Counted from the stretch's first letter, positions 19,575-28,893 are shown. The stretch is 64,000 nucleotides of DNA from Faecalibacterium prausnitzii (GCF_003287495.1 NZ_PRLE01000003.1:62001-126000); one strand, 5' to 3'. Translations and numbers: made by a program. The notes: a model not told the origin generated them from the sequence alone.

Positions 19575-19825
19575 CAGTCCACCTCGATCAGCTCATGCTC
19601 CACGCCTTTGCCAGCGTCCAGAGCTTCCACACCGCGCCGGATGTGCTCCATATTCGAGGCAGAATAAAACGGGTCTGCCGTCAGCTCAAAAGGAATGCGC
19701 TTTTCCCGCGCGCAGGCTTTAAGGAATACCGTAATAGCAGCATTCATACTCAGGCCAATATCGTTGAATGTCTGCTCTGCGCCGCGCTTCACGGCGTCGT
19801 CTACTCGTACACTGATCTGTGCCAT
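19574..19825 (-). CDS. RelB/DinJ-family antitoxin
   Basis: This 83-residue protein begins MAQISVRVDDAVKRGAEQ, a ribbon-helix-helix DNA-binding start typical of RelB/DinJ, followed by a helical and flexible C-terminal half that would wrap the toxin. YoeB is classically paired with YefM (Phd fold), so this is a mixed-family pair, a combination found in Firmicutes. The ATG at 19825 has TAGGAGG upstream. It very likely represses its own promoter. Confidence 0.9.
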   Translation of the reverse strand: MAQISVRVDDAVKRGAEQTFNDIGLSMNAAITVFLKACAREKRIPFELTADPFYSASNMEHIRRGVEALDAGKGVEHELIEVD

Positions 19826-19852
19826 ATCCAGCACCTCCTATCTTTCACTTAT

Positions 19853-19881
19853 AGTATATGCTACATGACAGCAAAATACAA
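19853..19881 (-). promoter_or_regulatory. Promoter of the toxin-antitoxin pair
   Basis: On the minus strand, TTGTAT (19881-19876), a 17-bp spacer and TATACT (19858-19853). Confidence 0.65.
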
Positions 19882-19923
19882 TGAATATAATATGAAATTG
19901 CTTTCATTTTCTATCTTATAAAT

Positions 19924-19971
19924 TGCAAAAAGCCCCGGCGGGCGGCTGCGGAATTGCAGCGCCCGCCGGGG
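19924..19971 (-). terminator. Terminator after glgA, copy 2 of the duplicated 48-bp unit
   Basis: Same 48 bp as 19247-19294; the stem-loop reads into CTTTTTGCA on the minus strand and ends the glg transcript. Confidence 0.85.
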
Positions 19972-20015
19972 CGAAGAGAAGTCTTTGGTTTTGCTCTGGG
20001 ATTCCGTGCAGATGC

Positions 20016-21434
20016 TTACCAGAGGTTTGCGGTCTCGTTGTAGAGGCCCTCATAGCTCTTGGCGGAGACATCCCAGCTGAAATCGCACTCCATGCAGTGG
20101 TGCACGAGGTTGTTCCAGTTCTCCTTGTCGTTGTAGGCATCCTGTGCGTGGCAGCAGGCCTCGTACAGCTCGTGGGCGCTGTAGCCCGCAAACGTGAAGC
20201 CATTGCCCTCGCCCATGGTGGAGTCGTGGATGGAGTCACGGAGGCCGCCGGTCTCGCGGATGATGGGAGGCGTGCCGTAACGGCAGGCGACCATCTGGGC
20301 CAGGCCGCAGGGCTCGCTCTTGGAGGGCATGATGAACGCGTCCGCGCCTGCATAGATCTCCTGCGACAGAGCCGGCTCAAAGCCGATGTAGGTGCCTACG
20401 CGGCCCGGGTGACGGGCGCACAGGTCCGAGAAGAAGCTCTCGTACTGGTTCTCGCCGCTGCCCAGGATGACCAGCTCGATGCCGCGGTCCACCAGACCAT
20501 CCGCCACGCTCTGGACGAGGTCGAAGCCCTTCATGCCCACCATGCGGCTGACCATGGCAAAGACGGGGCTGCCGTCCTGATGGAGGCCGAACTTCTCCTG
20601 CAAGGCTTTCTTGCAGGCTGCCTTGCCCTCTCCAAAGTTGTCGATGCTGTAGTTGAACGGGATATAGGGGTCGGTGGCCGGGTTGTTGGCGTCCATGTCA
20701 ATGCCGTTCAGGATCCCGCAGAGCTTATACTGCTTCTCCCGCAGCAGGGCATCCAGGCCGTAGCTGAACCACGGGTCCAGAATTTCCTGTGCATAGGTGG
20801 GGCTGACCGTGGTGATCTTATCAGCGGTCTCGATGGCGCCTTTCATGAAGTTGGCGCAGCCATCGTACTCCACGATGTGCTGGTCACGGCGGCCGATGCC
20901 GCAGGTATCTTCCAGAATCTCGGTGCCGTACTTGCCCTGATACGCAATGTTGTGGATGGTGAAGATGGTCTTGATGCGGTTGAACTTATCCAGATGGCGG
21001 TAGTACAGGTTCAGGTAGACGGGGACTAGAGCGGTCTGCCAGTCGTTGCAGTTGATGATGTCGGGGGTGAAGTCGATGTAGAACAGGGTCTCCAGCACCG
21101 CGCGGGAGAAGAACGCAAAGCGCTCACCGTCATCGTAGAAGCCGTACAGGCCGCGGCGCTTGAAGTAATACTCGTTGTCCAGGAAGTAGTAGGTCACGCC
21201 GTTGCGCACGGACTTGAACAGGCCGCAGTACTGGCTGCGCCAGCCCACCGGCACCGAGTAGTTGGTGACGTACTCCAGATCCTCGCGGTATTTCAGGTCG
21301 CCGTACAGGGGCATGATGACGCGGGCGTCCACGCCGTCCTTGACAAGGGCCTTGGGCAGGGAGCCTGCCACGTCCGCCAGACCGCCGGACTTTGCATAGG
21401 GAGTCGCTTCCGAAGCAGCGTACAGGATTTTCAT
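20016..21434 (-). CDS. glgA: Glycogen synthase (ADP-glucose type, GT5)
   Basis: This 472-residue GT-B fold enzyme extends alpha-1,4-glucan chains with ADP-glucose. The ADP-glucose-binding KSGGLADV motif is at 15-22 after MKILYAASEATPYA. The C-terminal SKSEPCGLAQMVACRYGT (E in the conserved EPCGL) and VGTYIGFEPALS are canonical. The start is ATG at 21434 with GAAAGGAGC. It is the last gene of the glg cluster. A terminator lies between glgD and glgA, so it may depend on read-through or its own weak promoter. Confidence 0.97.
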   Translation of the reverse strand: MKILYAASEATPYAKSGGLADVAGSLPKALVKDGVDARVIMPLYGDLKYREDLEYVTNYSVPVGWRSQYCGLFKSVRNGVTYYFLDNEYYFKRRGLYGFYDDGERFAFFSRAVLETLFYIDFTPDIINCNDWQTALVPVYLNLYYRHLDKFNRIKTIFTIHNIAYQGKYGTEILEDTCGIGRRDQHIVEYDGCANFMKGAIETADKITTVSPTYAQEILDPWFSYGLDALLREKQYKLCGILNGIDMDANNPATDPYIPFNYSIDNFGEGKAACKKALQEKFGLHQDGSPVFAMVSRMVGMKGFDLVQSVADGLVDRGIELVILGSGENQYESFFSDLCARHPGRVGTYIGFEPALSQEIYAGADAFIMPSKSEPCGLAQMVACRYGTPPIIRETGGLRDSIHDSTMGEGNGFTFAGYSAHELYEACCHAQDAYNDKENWNNLVHHCMECDFSWDVSAKSYEGLYNETANLW

Positions 21435-21510
21435 AGGATCGCTCCTTTCTGAATCAGAACGGATGTATCAGAACACTGCACCGCCGGGACATCCTGCACA
21501 CGGCGATACA

Positions 21511-21545
21511 AAAAGAGCGGGCGGGGGCACACAGGGCCCCCGCCC
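21511..21545 (-). terminator. Intercistronic terminator between glgD and glgA
   Basis: A 10-bp perfect GC stem (21519-21528 with 21536-21545) reads on the minus strand into CTCTTTTTG. A second hairpin (21543-21560) adjoins it and looks like another member of the dispersed GC-rich repeats. This would lower glgA relative to glgCD. Confidence 0.75.
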
Positions 21546-21597
21546 CTCTTAAAGAGGGGCTACCGGGGAGGGAGCCGCCCCTGTGAAAAATTGCAGA

Positions 21598-22725
21598 TCA
21601 GACGATGTGGTTCTTCTGGACGTAGACGGGGAAGCTCTCGGTACCGGACAGCTTCTTGCCTGCGGTGATCTTGACATTCTTGTCGGTCACAACGCAATCC
21701 AGCTGGGCATCCACCTCCACAACGGTATCCTGCATCAGGACACAGTTCTTGACAACAGCGCCTTTCTTGACCCGGACGCCGCGGAACAGCACGCTGTTCT
21801 CCACAGTACCCTCGATGACACAGCCGTCGGCCAGGATGGAGCTCTCCACCCGGGAGCCGGTGACGTAGCGCACGGGGTTGTCGTCGCGGATCTTGGTGTA
21901 AACGGGGCTCTGCTTGGGGAAGAGGGCGTTCAGATTCTTCTCGTCGATGAGCTTGAGGTTCTCATCGAAGTAGCTCTTCATATCGCAGATATGAGCCACA
22001 TAGCCGGTGTACTCCAGAGCGCGGATGTCCAGGATGTTGACGTTGTGGGCCAGGATATCGCGCTCAAAGTAGATCAGGCCGCGGGCAGTGGCGTCCTTGA
22101 CCAGCTTGATGAGGGTCTCGCGCTCCAGAACATAGATGTTCAGGTCGAGGTTCTGCTTGCCGGGGCGGTAATCGTTGAACAGCAGCTCGGTCACACGGCC
22201 ATCGGCATCGACGGTCAGGGTGTAGTTGTCGTTCTTGCGGCCCTCGGGGATCTCCACTTTCTGGTAGGCGACGGTCACATCGGCACCGCTGGCCTGATGG
22301 GCAGCCAGCAGAGCGTTGAAGTCATAGTTGACGGCAATGTTGGCGTCGCTCATGACGACATATTTTTCTTTCTGGTTCTCCAGGAAGTTGAGGATGGAGC
22401 CCAGAGCTTCCACACGGCCAGAGTAGATGCGCACGCCCTTTTCTGCAAAGGGAGGCACGATGTTCAGGCCGCCATGGCGGCGGGCCATATCCCACTCACG
22501 GCCGGTGCCCAGATGATCCATCAGGGAGTGGTAGTTCTTGCGCACCACGATGGAAACATTGGAGATGCCGCAGTTTGCCATGCTGGACAGGATAAAGTCC
22601 ACCATGCGGTAACGGCCTGCAAAGGGGATCGAAGCCATGGCACGCTCGGTGACAAGCTCCGGTACGGTGTTATCATAGCTGTTGGGGAAAATGATACCCA
22701 ACGCGTTGTTGTTCTGGCTCAGCAT
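21598..22725 (-). CDS. glgD: GlgD, non-catalytic ADP-glucose pyrophosphorylase subunit
   Basis: This 375-residue GlgC homologue forms a heteromer with GlgC in Firmicutes and raises its activity. It keeps the nucleotidyltransferase fold ([30 protein letters not shown]) but replaces the glycine-rich GGRGSRL with a loop lacking the catalytic signature. The C-terminal left-handed beta-helix repeats are visible ([20 protein letters not shown]). The start overlaps the glgC stop by 7 bp, supporting coupled translation at equal ratio. Confidence 0.95.
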   Translation of the reverse strand: MLSQNNNALGIIFPNSYDNTVPELVTERAMASIPFAGRYRMVDFILSSMANCGISNVSIVVRKNYHSLMDHLGTGREWDMARRHGGLNIVPPFAEKGVRIYSGRVEALGSILNFLENQKEKYVVMSDANIAVNYDFNALLAAHQASGADVTVAYQKVEIPEGRKNDNYTLTVDADGRVTELLFNDYRPGKQNLDLNIYVLERETLIKLVKDATARGLIYFERDILAHNVNILDIRALEYTGYVAHICDMKSYFDENLKLIDEKNLNALFPKQSPVYTKIRDDNPVRYVTGSRVESSILADGCVIEGTVENSVLFRGVRVKKGAVVKNCVLMQDTVVEVDAQLDCVVTDKNVKITAGKKLSGTESFPVYVQKNHIV

Positions 22726-23912
22726 ACTTCCTCGCCCTCCTTGACGGAATCAAATACTTTGGCGCCCTCTTTCACGGTAGCGCCTGCGCCAATGGTAAGG
22801 CCGGTACCTACATGCGCGATGGGGCCGTCGCCGCCGATCTTGGCGCCTGCGCCCACGGTGACATCCTCAGCCAGGATGCAGCGCTTGACCACGGCACCTG
22901 CCTTGACCACGACGCCATCCATCAGGACAGCATCCTCGACCGTTGCGCCCTCTTCCACCACGACACCGGCGCTCAGGACCGAGTGCTTGACGGTGCCGTA
23001 GATCTTGCAGCCCTCGGTGACGAGGGAGTCCTGCACCACGGCGCGGGGGCCGATCTTCTGTGCGGGCAGAACGGGGTTGCGGCTGTAGATCTTCCACTTC
23101 TTGTCGAAGATATCAATGCCGGAGTTCTCGGGGTCCAGGACCTCCATGTTGGCTTCCCACAGGCTGTCGATGGTGCCGACGTCGCGCCAGTAGCCTGCAA
23201 AGTGGTAAGCGTACATCTTGCGGCCGTCCCGCAGCAGGGCAGGGATGATGTTCATGCCGAAGTCGTTCTTGGAGTTGGGGTCCGCCTCGTCCTCTTCCAG
23301 ATACTTCTTCAGGACATCCCAGTTGAAGATGTAGATGCCCATGGAAGCCAGGTTGGATTTGGGTACCGGGGGCTTCTCCTGGAACTCGGTGATGCGGTCA
23401 TCCTCGTCGGCCACCATCAGGCCAAAACGGGAAGCCTCCTTCCAGTCCACTTCCATAACGGCCACAGAGAACTCCGCGCCTTTCTCTTTGTGGAAGCGGA
23501 GGAAATCGGCGTAATCCTGCTTGCAGATCTGGTCGCCGGACAGGATAATGACATACTCCGGGTCATAGTTGTCGATGAAGCTGATGTTCTGGTAGATGGC
23601 GTTTGCAGTGCCCTTGTACCAGTCGGTACCCTTGGCCTGCTCGTAGGGGGGCAGGGTGTGCACGCCGCCGTACAGACGATCCAGATCCCAGGGCTGGCCG
23701 TTGCCGATGTACTCGTTCAGCTTCTGGGGCTGGTACTGCGTTGCGATGCCAACGGTATCAATGTTGGAGTTGACGCAGTTGGACAGCGGGAAGTCCACGA
23801 TGCGGTATTTGCCGCCAAAGGACACCGCCGGTTTTGCCGTTTTCTGTGTCAGCGCGTACAAGCGCGAGCCACGTCCGCCGGCAAGGATCATTGCCACGAT
23901 TTCTTTTGCCAT
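22719..23912 (-). CDS. glgC: Glucose-1-phosphate adenylyltransferase
   Basis: This 397-residue enzyme makes ADP-glucose from ATP and glucose 1-phosphate, the committed step of glycogen synthesis. [15 protein letters not shown] (8-22) is the nucleotide loop. [20 protein letters not shown], the [12 protein letters not shown] metal-binding region, [10 protein letters not shown] and [10 protein letters not shown] follow in order. The ATG at 23912 has AAGGGGAG upstream; the longer frame from 23936 was rejected. It is 65 bp after glgB. Confidence 0.97.
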   Translation of the reverse strand: MAKEIVAMILAGGRGSRLYALTQKTAKPAVSFGGKYRIVDFPLSNCVNSNIDTVGIATQYQPQKLNEYIGNGQPWDLDRLYGGVHTLPPYEQAKGTDWYKGTANAIYQNISFIDNYDPEYVIILSGDQICKQDYADFLRFHKEKGAEFSVAVMEVDWKEASRFGLMVADEDDRITEFQEKPPVPKSNLASMGIYIFNWDVLKKYLEEDEADPNSKNDFGMNIIPALLRDGRKMYAYHFAGYWRDVGTIDSLWEANMEVLDPENSGIDIFDKKWKIYSRNPVLPAQKIGPRAVVQDSLVTEGCKIYGTVKHSVLSAGVVVEEGATVEDAVLMDGVVVKAGAVVKRCILAEDVTVGAGAKIGGDGPIAHVGTGLTIGAGATVKEGAKVFDSVKEGEEVC

Positions 23913-23977
23913 AGCTATATTCTCCCCTTTAAACATTTCCTTATATTTGGGTGGAAATGGTTCAACAATGTAAAAGC

Positions 23978-26167
23978 TTACTCCTTGGGCGCTGCCGCTT
24001 TTTTGGTGCGGGGCTTACGGGCGGGCTTTGCAGCGGGCTCTGCCTCGGCGGCGGTTTCGGCCTTGGGTTTGCGGCCACGTTTGGCCGGGGTCTTTTGTTC
24101 CGCAGCAGCTTCTGCCTTGGCCGTCTTTTTCACGGTCTTTTTGGGCTTTTCCTCCGCGGGCTTTGCAGCCTTGGCCTTGGTGGTGCGGGTGGTTTTCTTT
24201 GCGGTCGTCTTCTCTGCCTTTTCCGTGGCCTTGTCCTCCGCTTTCTTGCGGGGGGAGCGCTTTGCAGGCACCTCAAAATAGAGGGTGCTCATGGGCGGCA
24301 GGGTGATGGTGATGCTCTGCTCAAAGCCGTGCAGCGGCTTCTTCTTGGTGCGGACCGCCTTGTTGTGGACAGCACCGGAGCCGCCGAATTCCGCATCATC
24401 ACTGTTCAGGATCTCTTTATAAGTACCGGAGACCGGGGCACCCAGCTTATAGCCCTCGCGCAGGACGGGGTTGAAGTTGCAGACCACCAGCACCTGCTTG
24501 CCGGCGGCATCCTTGCGCAGGAACGCCACCACGCTCTGCTGAGAGTCGTCCGGGACGATCCACTGGAAGCCCTCCCAGCTGTAATCGATCTGCCAGAACG
24601 CAGGCGTGTTCTTGTAGAACTTGTTCAGCGTCTTGACATAGTTCTGCAGCTCGGTGTGCTTATCGTAATCCAGCAGCATCCAGTCCAGCGGCTTTGTCTC
24701 GTTCCACTCGGTAAACTGACCGAACTCCTGGCCCATGAAGAGCAGCTTCTTGCCCGGGTGGGCCAGCATATAGCCGTAGAACGTGCGGAGGTTTGCAAAC
24801 TTGGCCTCGTAATCGCCCGGCATCTTGTTGATGAGGCTGCCCTTGCCGTGCACGACTTCATCGTGGCTGATGGGCAGGACGAAATTCTCGCTGAACGCGT
24901 AGAAGAAGCTGAACGTGACCTTGTTGTGGTTGCCCGCACGGAAGAGCGGGTCGGTCTTCATGTAGCTGAGCATGTCGTTCATCCAGCCCATGTTCCACTT
25001 GAAGTTGAAGCCGAGGCCGCCATCCGAGGCAGGCTTGGTGACCAGCGGCCAGGCCGTGGACTCCTCGGCGATCATGTACTTGTGGGGGTGGCGGCCCAGC
25101 ACGGTGCTGTTCAGCTTGCGCAGGAACGCGACGGCTTCCAGGTTTTCCTTGCCGCCGTCCTTGTTGGGCTCCCACTCGCCCTGCTTGCGGTTGTAATCCA
25201 GGTACAGCATAGATGCCACGGCGTCCACCCGCAGGCCGTCGATGTGGTACTGCTCCAGCCAGTACAGCGCGCTGGAGATCAGGAAGCTCTGCACCTCATT
25301 GCGGCCAAAATCGAACACCATGGTGCCCCACTCTTTATGCTCGCCGCGCTTGGGGTTGGGGTCCTCGTAGCAGGGCTCGCCGTCAAAGCGGTAGAGGCCG
25401 AACTGATCCTTGGGGAAGTGGGCAGGCACCCAGTCCATGATGACGCCGATGCCAGCCTGATGGAGCTTGTCCACAAAGGCCATCAGGTCTTTGGGGGTGC
25501 CGTAGCGGCTGGTGGGGGCAAAATAGCCCGTGACCTGGTAGCCCCAGCTGCCATCGAACGGATACTCCATGACGGGCAGCAGCTCCACATGGGTGTAGCC
25601 CATCTCGGTGATGTACGGGATGAGCTGGTCTGCCAGCTCCGAGTAGTTGTAAGGGACATTGCCCTCTTTGGTCTTCCAGCTGCCCGCGTGCATCTCGTAG
25701 ATGTTCATGGGGCCGTTGATCACGTCGGCTTTCTTCTGGGCGGCCTGCCAGCTCTCGTCATGCCAGGCATAGCCGTTCAGGTCGTAGACCTTGCTGCCGT
25801 TGGACGGGCGGGTCTCGGCGTGGAACGCGTAGGGGTCGGCCTTATAAACCAGATCCCCCGCGCGGGTGGTGACGCAGTATTTGTACACGTCGTATTCTTT
25901 CATGCCCGGGATGAACAGCTCCCAGACAGAATCGCCGTCCACTTTGCGCATCGGGTGGCTTCCCGGTTTCCAGCTGTTAAAATCGCCCACCACGCTGATG
26001 GCCACGGCATGCGGTGCCCAGACGCGGAATACCACGCCCGTCTCCCCGGCCCGCTGCTCAATGTGCGCGCCAAAGTAGCGGTACGCTTCACAGTTATTGC
26101 CCTGCTTGAACAAATACACAGGCAGGTCCGATGGACTGCTGTGGATCTTTTCCTCAGTCGGTTTCAT
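23978..26167 (-). CDS. glgB: Glycogen branching enzyme with a histone-H1-like C-terminal tail
   Basis: Residues 1-634 are an ordinary GH13 branching enzyme: an N-terminal CBM48 ([21 protein letters not shown]), the catalytic aspartate in [10 protein letters not shown], the acid/base glutamate in IAEESTAWP and the third acidic residue in ISHDEVVHG. Residues 635-729 are an added tail of Lys, Ala, Thr, Pro and Glu with KKTA-like repeats and an AT-hook-like KRGRKPK. This composition is that of histone H1 or HU-tail proteins, not of branching enzymes. It is in frame with no stop, so it is a real extension rather than a gene fusion to a second domain. It is first in the glgB-glgC-glgD-glgA order. 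Confidence 0.95.
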   Translation of the reverse strand: MKPTEEKIHSSPSDLPVYLFKQGNNCEAYRYFGAHIEQRAGETGVVFRVWAPHAVAISVVGDFNSWKPGSHPMRKVDGDSVWELFIPGMKEYDVYKYCVTTRAGDLVYKADPYAFHAETRPSNGSKVYDLNGYAWHDESWQAAQKKADVINGPMNIYEMHAGSWKTKEGNVPYNYSELADQLIPYITEMGYTHVELLPVMEYPFDGSWGYQVTGYFAPTSRYGTPKDLMAFVDKLHQAGIGVIMDWVPAHFPKDQFGLYRFDGEPCYEDPNPKRGEHKEWGTMVFDFGRNEVQSFLISSALYWLEQYHIDGLRVDAVASMLYLDYNRKQGEWEPNKDGGKENLEAVAFLRKLNSTVLGRHPHKYMIAEESTAWPLVTKPASDGGLGFNFKWNMGWMNDMLSYMKTDPLFRAGNHNKVTFSFFYAFSENFVLPISHDEVVHGKGSLINKMPGDYEAKFANLRTFYGYMLAHPGKKLLFMGQEFGQFTEWNETKPLDWMLLDYDKHTELQNYVKTLNKFYKNTPAFWQIDYSWEGFQWIVPDDSQQSVVAFLRKDAAGKQVLVVCNFNPVLREGYKLGAPVSGTYKEILNSDDAEFGGSGAVHNKAVRTKKKPLHGFEQSITITLPPMSTLYFEVPAKRSPRKKAEDKATEKAEKTTAKKTTRTTKAKAAKPAEEKPKKTVKKTAKAEAAAEQKTPAKRGRKPKAETAAEAEPAAKPARKPRTKKAAAPKE

Positions 26168-26223
26168 AAACGCTCCTCCCCGTATCGGCTGCCGGATGGC
26201 AGTCTGATACCTTTTACTCTATT

Positions 26224-26252
26224 ATATTAAAAAATTATTTCCGATTTTGCAA
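26224..26252 (-). promoter_or_regulatory. Probable promoter of the glg cluster
   Basis: On the minus strand, TTGCAA (26252-26247), a 17-bp spacer and TAATAT (26229-26224); an overlapping TATAAT lies 3 bp on with poor spacing. Upstream sequence to 26360 is AT-rich without further features I can name. Confidence 0.55.
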
Positions 26253-26361
26253 GGCTTTTTCCATAAAATGTACCATAATCTTTTCCTTAATATTTTTCTT
26301 ATATATACAAACTCGCCAATTTTAAACGAGAAATATCAGCAAACCTGACAGAAACCGGACA

Positions 26362-26418
26362 AAAAAGAAACATCCGTCCCTTTTTGTGCGGAAATTGCAC
26401 AGAAAGAAACGGATGTTT
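26362..26418 (-). terminator. Terminator of the G5/3D protein gene
   Basis: A 10-bp stem (26368-26377 with 26409-26418) encloses a TGTGC/GCACA inner stem; a T run follows on the minus strand. Confidence 0.8.
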
Positions 26419-26449
26419 TTTCTTAAAATTTACCAGCGCTGCCAGCGGC

Positions 26450-27529
26450 TCAGTTCACAACGTAAACATTGACCTGGATGGCGCCATTGATGACCGACTC
26501 GGCGTAGGTCTCATAGAACAGGTCCACAAGGATGTGGCCGTTCTGCAGGGCAATGCCGGTATCGGTGGCCACCGCGTAGCCGTAAACAAAGCTGCCATCG
26601 GTGGAGGTGATATACAGCAGGGTACCGTAAGGGATGACACTCGGGTCCACGGCCACGGTGCCATAGCCCAGGCCTAAGCCGGACGAGCCCTTGCCGCTCT
26701 TGGAATAATAGCCGGTGGCCTTGCCCGTAAGCACCTGGCTGTAGGAGGACGGCGGGTTGGTGGTGCCGTCCGGGCCGGTCAGGGGCGAAACGGGAGCGCC
26801 CGCGCCGTAGGTCTTGACCACATGGTTCGTGGGCTCCGCGGTGGTGGTCACATCCACCACCATGCTGTTCTCCAGCTCGCCGTCCACATAGCGCTCACGG
26901 GTGGTAACGGTCTGCTGGCCCTCCGAGCCATGCTGGAGGGTGGTGGTGCGGCCGGTGTTGCGGAAGTACAGGCTGGTGTAGACATACTCGGTATCGTAGG
27001 GGATGGTCTGGGTCTCCACCTTGTCCTGATAATCCACACGGTGCACCACGATCTTGCTGCCCACCGTGACCAGATCGTTGAGGGCAGGCTCCGTGTAGTC
27101 GTCGGCATCCAGCGTGATGCCCGCGCGCTCCAGCGCGTCGGCCACGGTGCCGACGGCCATCTTGACGGAATACTCCTGCCCGTCCGCCTGAATGCTGACA
27201 GCGAACGCGCGCTCAATGTTCAGGGAAGCAAGGTTGCCGCTGAACGCAGTGTAGTAGACGTTGTCGCCCTCCTCGGCCTCAATGCCGGAAAGGTTCATCA
27301 CGCGGGCAGGGTCACTCTCAGCCGAGGTGAGGACCACCTGCCGCGCACCGTGGGAGTCGGTGACGTAAGTCAGGCGCAGATTCGCGGCGGTCACAGCCAG
27401 CGTGAACACAAGGCACGCCGCCATGACGCAGAACGCCAGCACACGGTGAGAGACTGCATGGCTGCAGTCCGTGATTGCTTTTTTAAATTTGACGGAAGCG
27501 ATACGAGACAACTCCTCTCTTTTCATCAT
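26450..27529 (-). CDS. Cell-wall-active protein with DUF348, G5 and 3D domains
   Basis: This is about 359 residues, resembling YabE/Rpf-type wall enzymes. A membrane anchor or uncleaved signal lies near 30-48. Then come a ubiquitin-like DUF348 segment (KMAVGTVADALERAGI), a G5 domain (DKVETQTIPYDTEYVYTS ... VTTRERYVDGE) and a C-terminal 3D domain with its three aspartates in AVDPSVIPYG, VATDTG and LVDLF. The 3D domain is the double-psi barrel of MltA-like lytic transglycosylases. The start is uncertain: ATG 27529 or 27526 lacks a good ribosome site, while TTG 27649 and GTG 27619 are in-frame alternatives. Confidence 0.85.
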   Translation of the reverse strand: MMKREELSRIASVKFKKAITDCSHAVSHRVLAFCVMAACLVFTLAVTAANLRLTYVTDSHGARQVVLTSAESDPARVMNLSGIEAEEGDNVYYTAFSGNLASLNIERAFAVSIQADGQEYSVKMAVGTVADALERAGITLDADDYTEPALNDLVTVGSKIVVHRVDYQDKVETQTIPYDTEYVYTSLYFRNTGRTTTLQHGSEGQQTVTTRERYVDGELENSMVVDVTTTAEPTNHVVKTYGAGAPVSPLTGPDGTTNPPSSYSQVLTGKATGYYSKSGKGSSGLGLGYGTVAVDPSVIPYGTLLYITSTDGSFVYGYAVATDTGIALQNGHILVDLFYETYAESVINGAIQVNVYVVN

Positions 27530-27670
27530 TTTGGTTTCGGGAGCCGGATGCAGGCATCCATTGCTCCACGCGCAGGCAGTACCCGCCTGTGCTCGGGCCG
27601 TCTTCGGACGGAATTTCACTTCATCTTTGTGAATTTTTATACGCTGCAACGTCTGTTGGTTCGTTGAGCG
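27530..27670 (-). promoter_or_regulatory. Hairpin-rich leader of the G5/3D gene
   Basis: About 140 nt between promoter and proposed start contain three compact hairpins on the minus strand: CCGTC-CGAA-GACGG, CAGGC...GCCTG and GGATG-CCTG-CATCC. Wall hydrolases of this type are often under c-di-AMP riboswitch control, but I could not match that consensus. Confidence 0.4.
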
Positions 27671-27676
27671 GGCATT

Positions 27677-27705
27677 ATTTTAGCAGACTGAGCCCGATTT
27701 GTCAA
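27677..27705 (-). promoter_or_regulatory. Promoter of the G5/3D gene
   Basis: On the minus strand, perfect TTGACA (27705-27700), a 17-bp spacer and TAAAAT (27682-27677). Confidence 0.85.
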
Positions 27706-28140
27706 ATCCGCCGTCTGGACTTTGTTAGATACTTGACATAGTTCTTTGTGCAATTTGCACAGTGTTTTCCCGGAAATATATTATTTTAGAGCATTTCTTT
27801 CTGATTTTTGCGCAAAATAGTTGTCTTATTCGTTCATAATTTTTTAACATCTAAATTTGATTTTCCGGGAGTAAAATTGCAGTTTCAAAGCCCGTTTTCG
27901 TGACTGCAAACCGACCGCAAACGGCCAATTTCCGCACAAATTCGGCACTGATTTTTTGTAAAAATCAACGCCGAATTTCTTTTGAATTTCTCGCTGAAAA
28001 TGGCGTTTAGCAAAATGCCGAAACGTAAAAACACGTAATAAAAAAATATGCACTTCCGCCTTGGCCGCCGCTCTGGTACAATCGGGCCAGCAACCCGGGA
28101 AGCACCGCCCTGCGGCCGCAGGCAAACCCCATGGGGAGAC
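27706..28140. other. AT-rich intergenic region without a recognisable gene
   Basis: About 435 bp between divergent genes. Bases 27706-28050 are AT-rich and hold only short unconvincing frames. A CCTGCGGCCGCAGG palindrome lies at 28110-28123. A TATAAT (28145-28150) lies just before the M15 gene but has no matching -35 box. Confidence 0.5.
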
Positions 28141-28166
28141 ACATTATATAATAGAGAGGAGGCCCC

Positions 28167-28583
28167 ATGGCCCTAAAAGCCTATTCCCTCGCCCGGGACG
28201 GAGCACTGCACCTGACCCCGCATTTCCGGGTGCGGGAGTTCGCCTGCCGGGATGGTTCCGACCCCATTTTTGTGGAGGAAGAACTGGCCGCCCTGCTGGA
28301 AGCCATCCGTCTGCATTTCGGGTGTCCGGTGGCCATTACCAGCGGGTTCCGCACCGCCGCCCACAACGCTTCGATCCCCGGCGCTTCGCCCCACAGCCAG
28401 CATCTGTACGGGCGGGCCGCTGATTTCCGGGTGGAGGGCGTCAGCGTGGCGGAAGCCGCCGCCTACGCTGAGACCCTGCTGCCCGGCAAAGGAGGCATCG
28501 GGCGCTACCCGCCCCGCAAAGGCCGCGCCTGCGGCTGGGTACATCTGGACACCCGCAGCACCAAAGCCCGCTGGACGGGCTGA
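28167..28583 (+). CDS. Phage-type M15 D-Ala-D-Ala peptidase (endolysin-like)
   Basis: This 138-residue zinc peptidase is of the M15_3 family, known mainly from phage endolysins and wall-maturation enzymes. The start LTPHFRVREFACRDG is the family N-terminus. The zinc ligands appear as H79 and D86 in SQHLYGRAADF and H126 in GWVHLDTR, with SGFRTAAHN (59-67) between. It has no signal peptide, so it would need a holin to reach the wall. A holin gene follows 57 bp downstream. The SD GAGAGGAGG is strong. Confidence 0.85.
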   Translation: MALKAYSLARDGALHLTPHFRVREFACRDGSDPIFVEEELAALLEAIRLHFGCPVAITSGFRTAAHNASIPGASPHSQHLYGRAADFRVEGVSVAEAAAYAETLLPGKGGIGRYPPRKGRACGWVHLDTRSTKARWTG

Positions 28584-28640
28584 GAGCGGCCCATCCAGCG
28601 ATTTGAAATTTACCACCAAAATAAGAAAGGAGAGCCCTCT

Positions 28641-28889
28641 ATGAAAAAGCCCTGCAAGATCTCTGCCTCTACCATGGCCCGCACCGCCGCGCTGGCGCTG
28701 GCCCTGACCAACCAGCTGCTGAGCTGTACCGGCCATTCCGTGCTGCCCATCGAGTCCGAACAGCTGGAGCAGCTGGTAAGCACCGGCATCACGGTGGCAG
28801 CGGCGCTGGTGAACTGGTGGGAGAACAACAGCTTCACCCCCGAAGCCATTGAGGCCGACCAGTACCTGACCCGTCTGAAGCAGAAATAA
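28641..28889 (+). CDS. SPP1-type phage holin
   Basis: This 82-residue protein has two hydrophobic segments (about 13-29 and 44-60), LALTNQLLSCTGHSVLPI in the first half, and VAAALVNWWENNSFTPEA then a charged tail in the second. This is the pattern of the SPP1 holin family. It would form membrane lesions or release the adjacent M15 peptidase. The SD AGAAAGGAGAG is good. No other phage genes surround the pair, so it is a stand-alone or relic lysis cassette. Confidence 0.75.
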   Translation: MKKPCKISASTMARTAALALALTNQLLSCTGHSVLPIESEQLEQLVSTGITVAAALVNWWENNSFTPEAIEADQYLTRLKQK

Positions 28890-28893
28890 CGGC

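Noticed and set aside
23951-26230. A 759-codon plus-strand frame opposite glgB
   Set aside because: Opposite-strand shadow of a clear branching enzyme; no motifs of its own.
27530-27670. c-di-AMP (ydaO-type) riboswitch upstream of the G5/3D gene
   Set aside because: Gene class suggests it, but I could not find the conserved sequence blocks of that riboswitch.
27844-28125. A 93-codon minus-strand frame in the AT-rich gap
   Set aside because: No ribosome site, no hydrophobic or domain pattern, and composition that changes abruptly from GC- to AT-rich.
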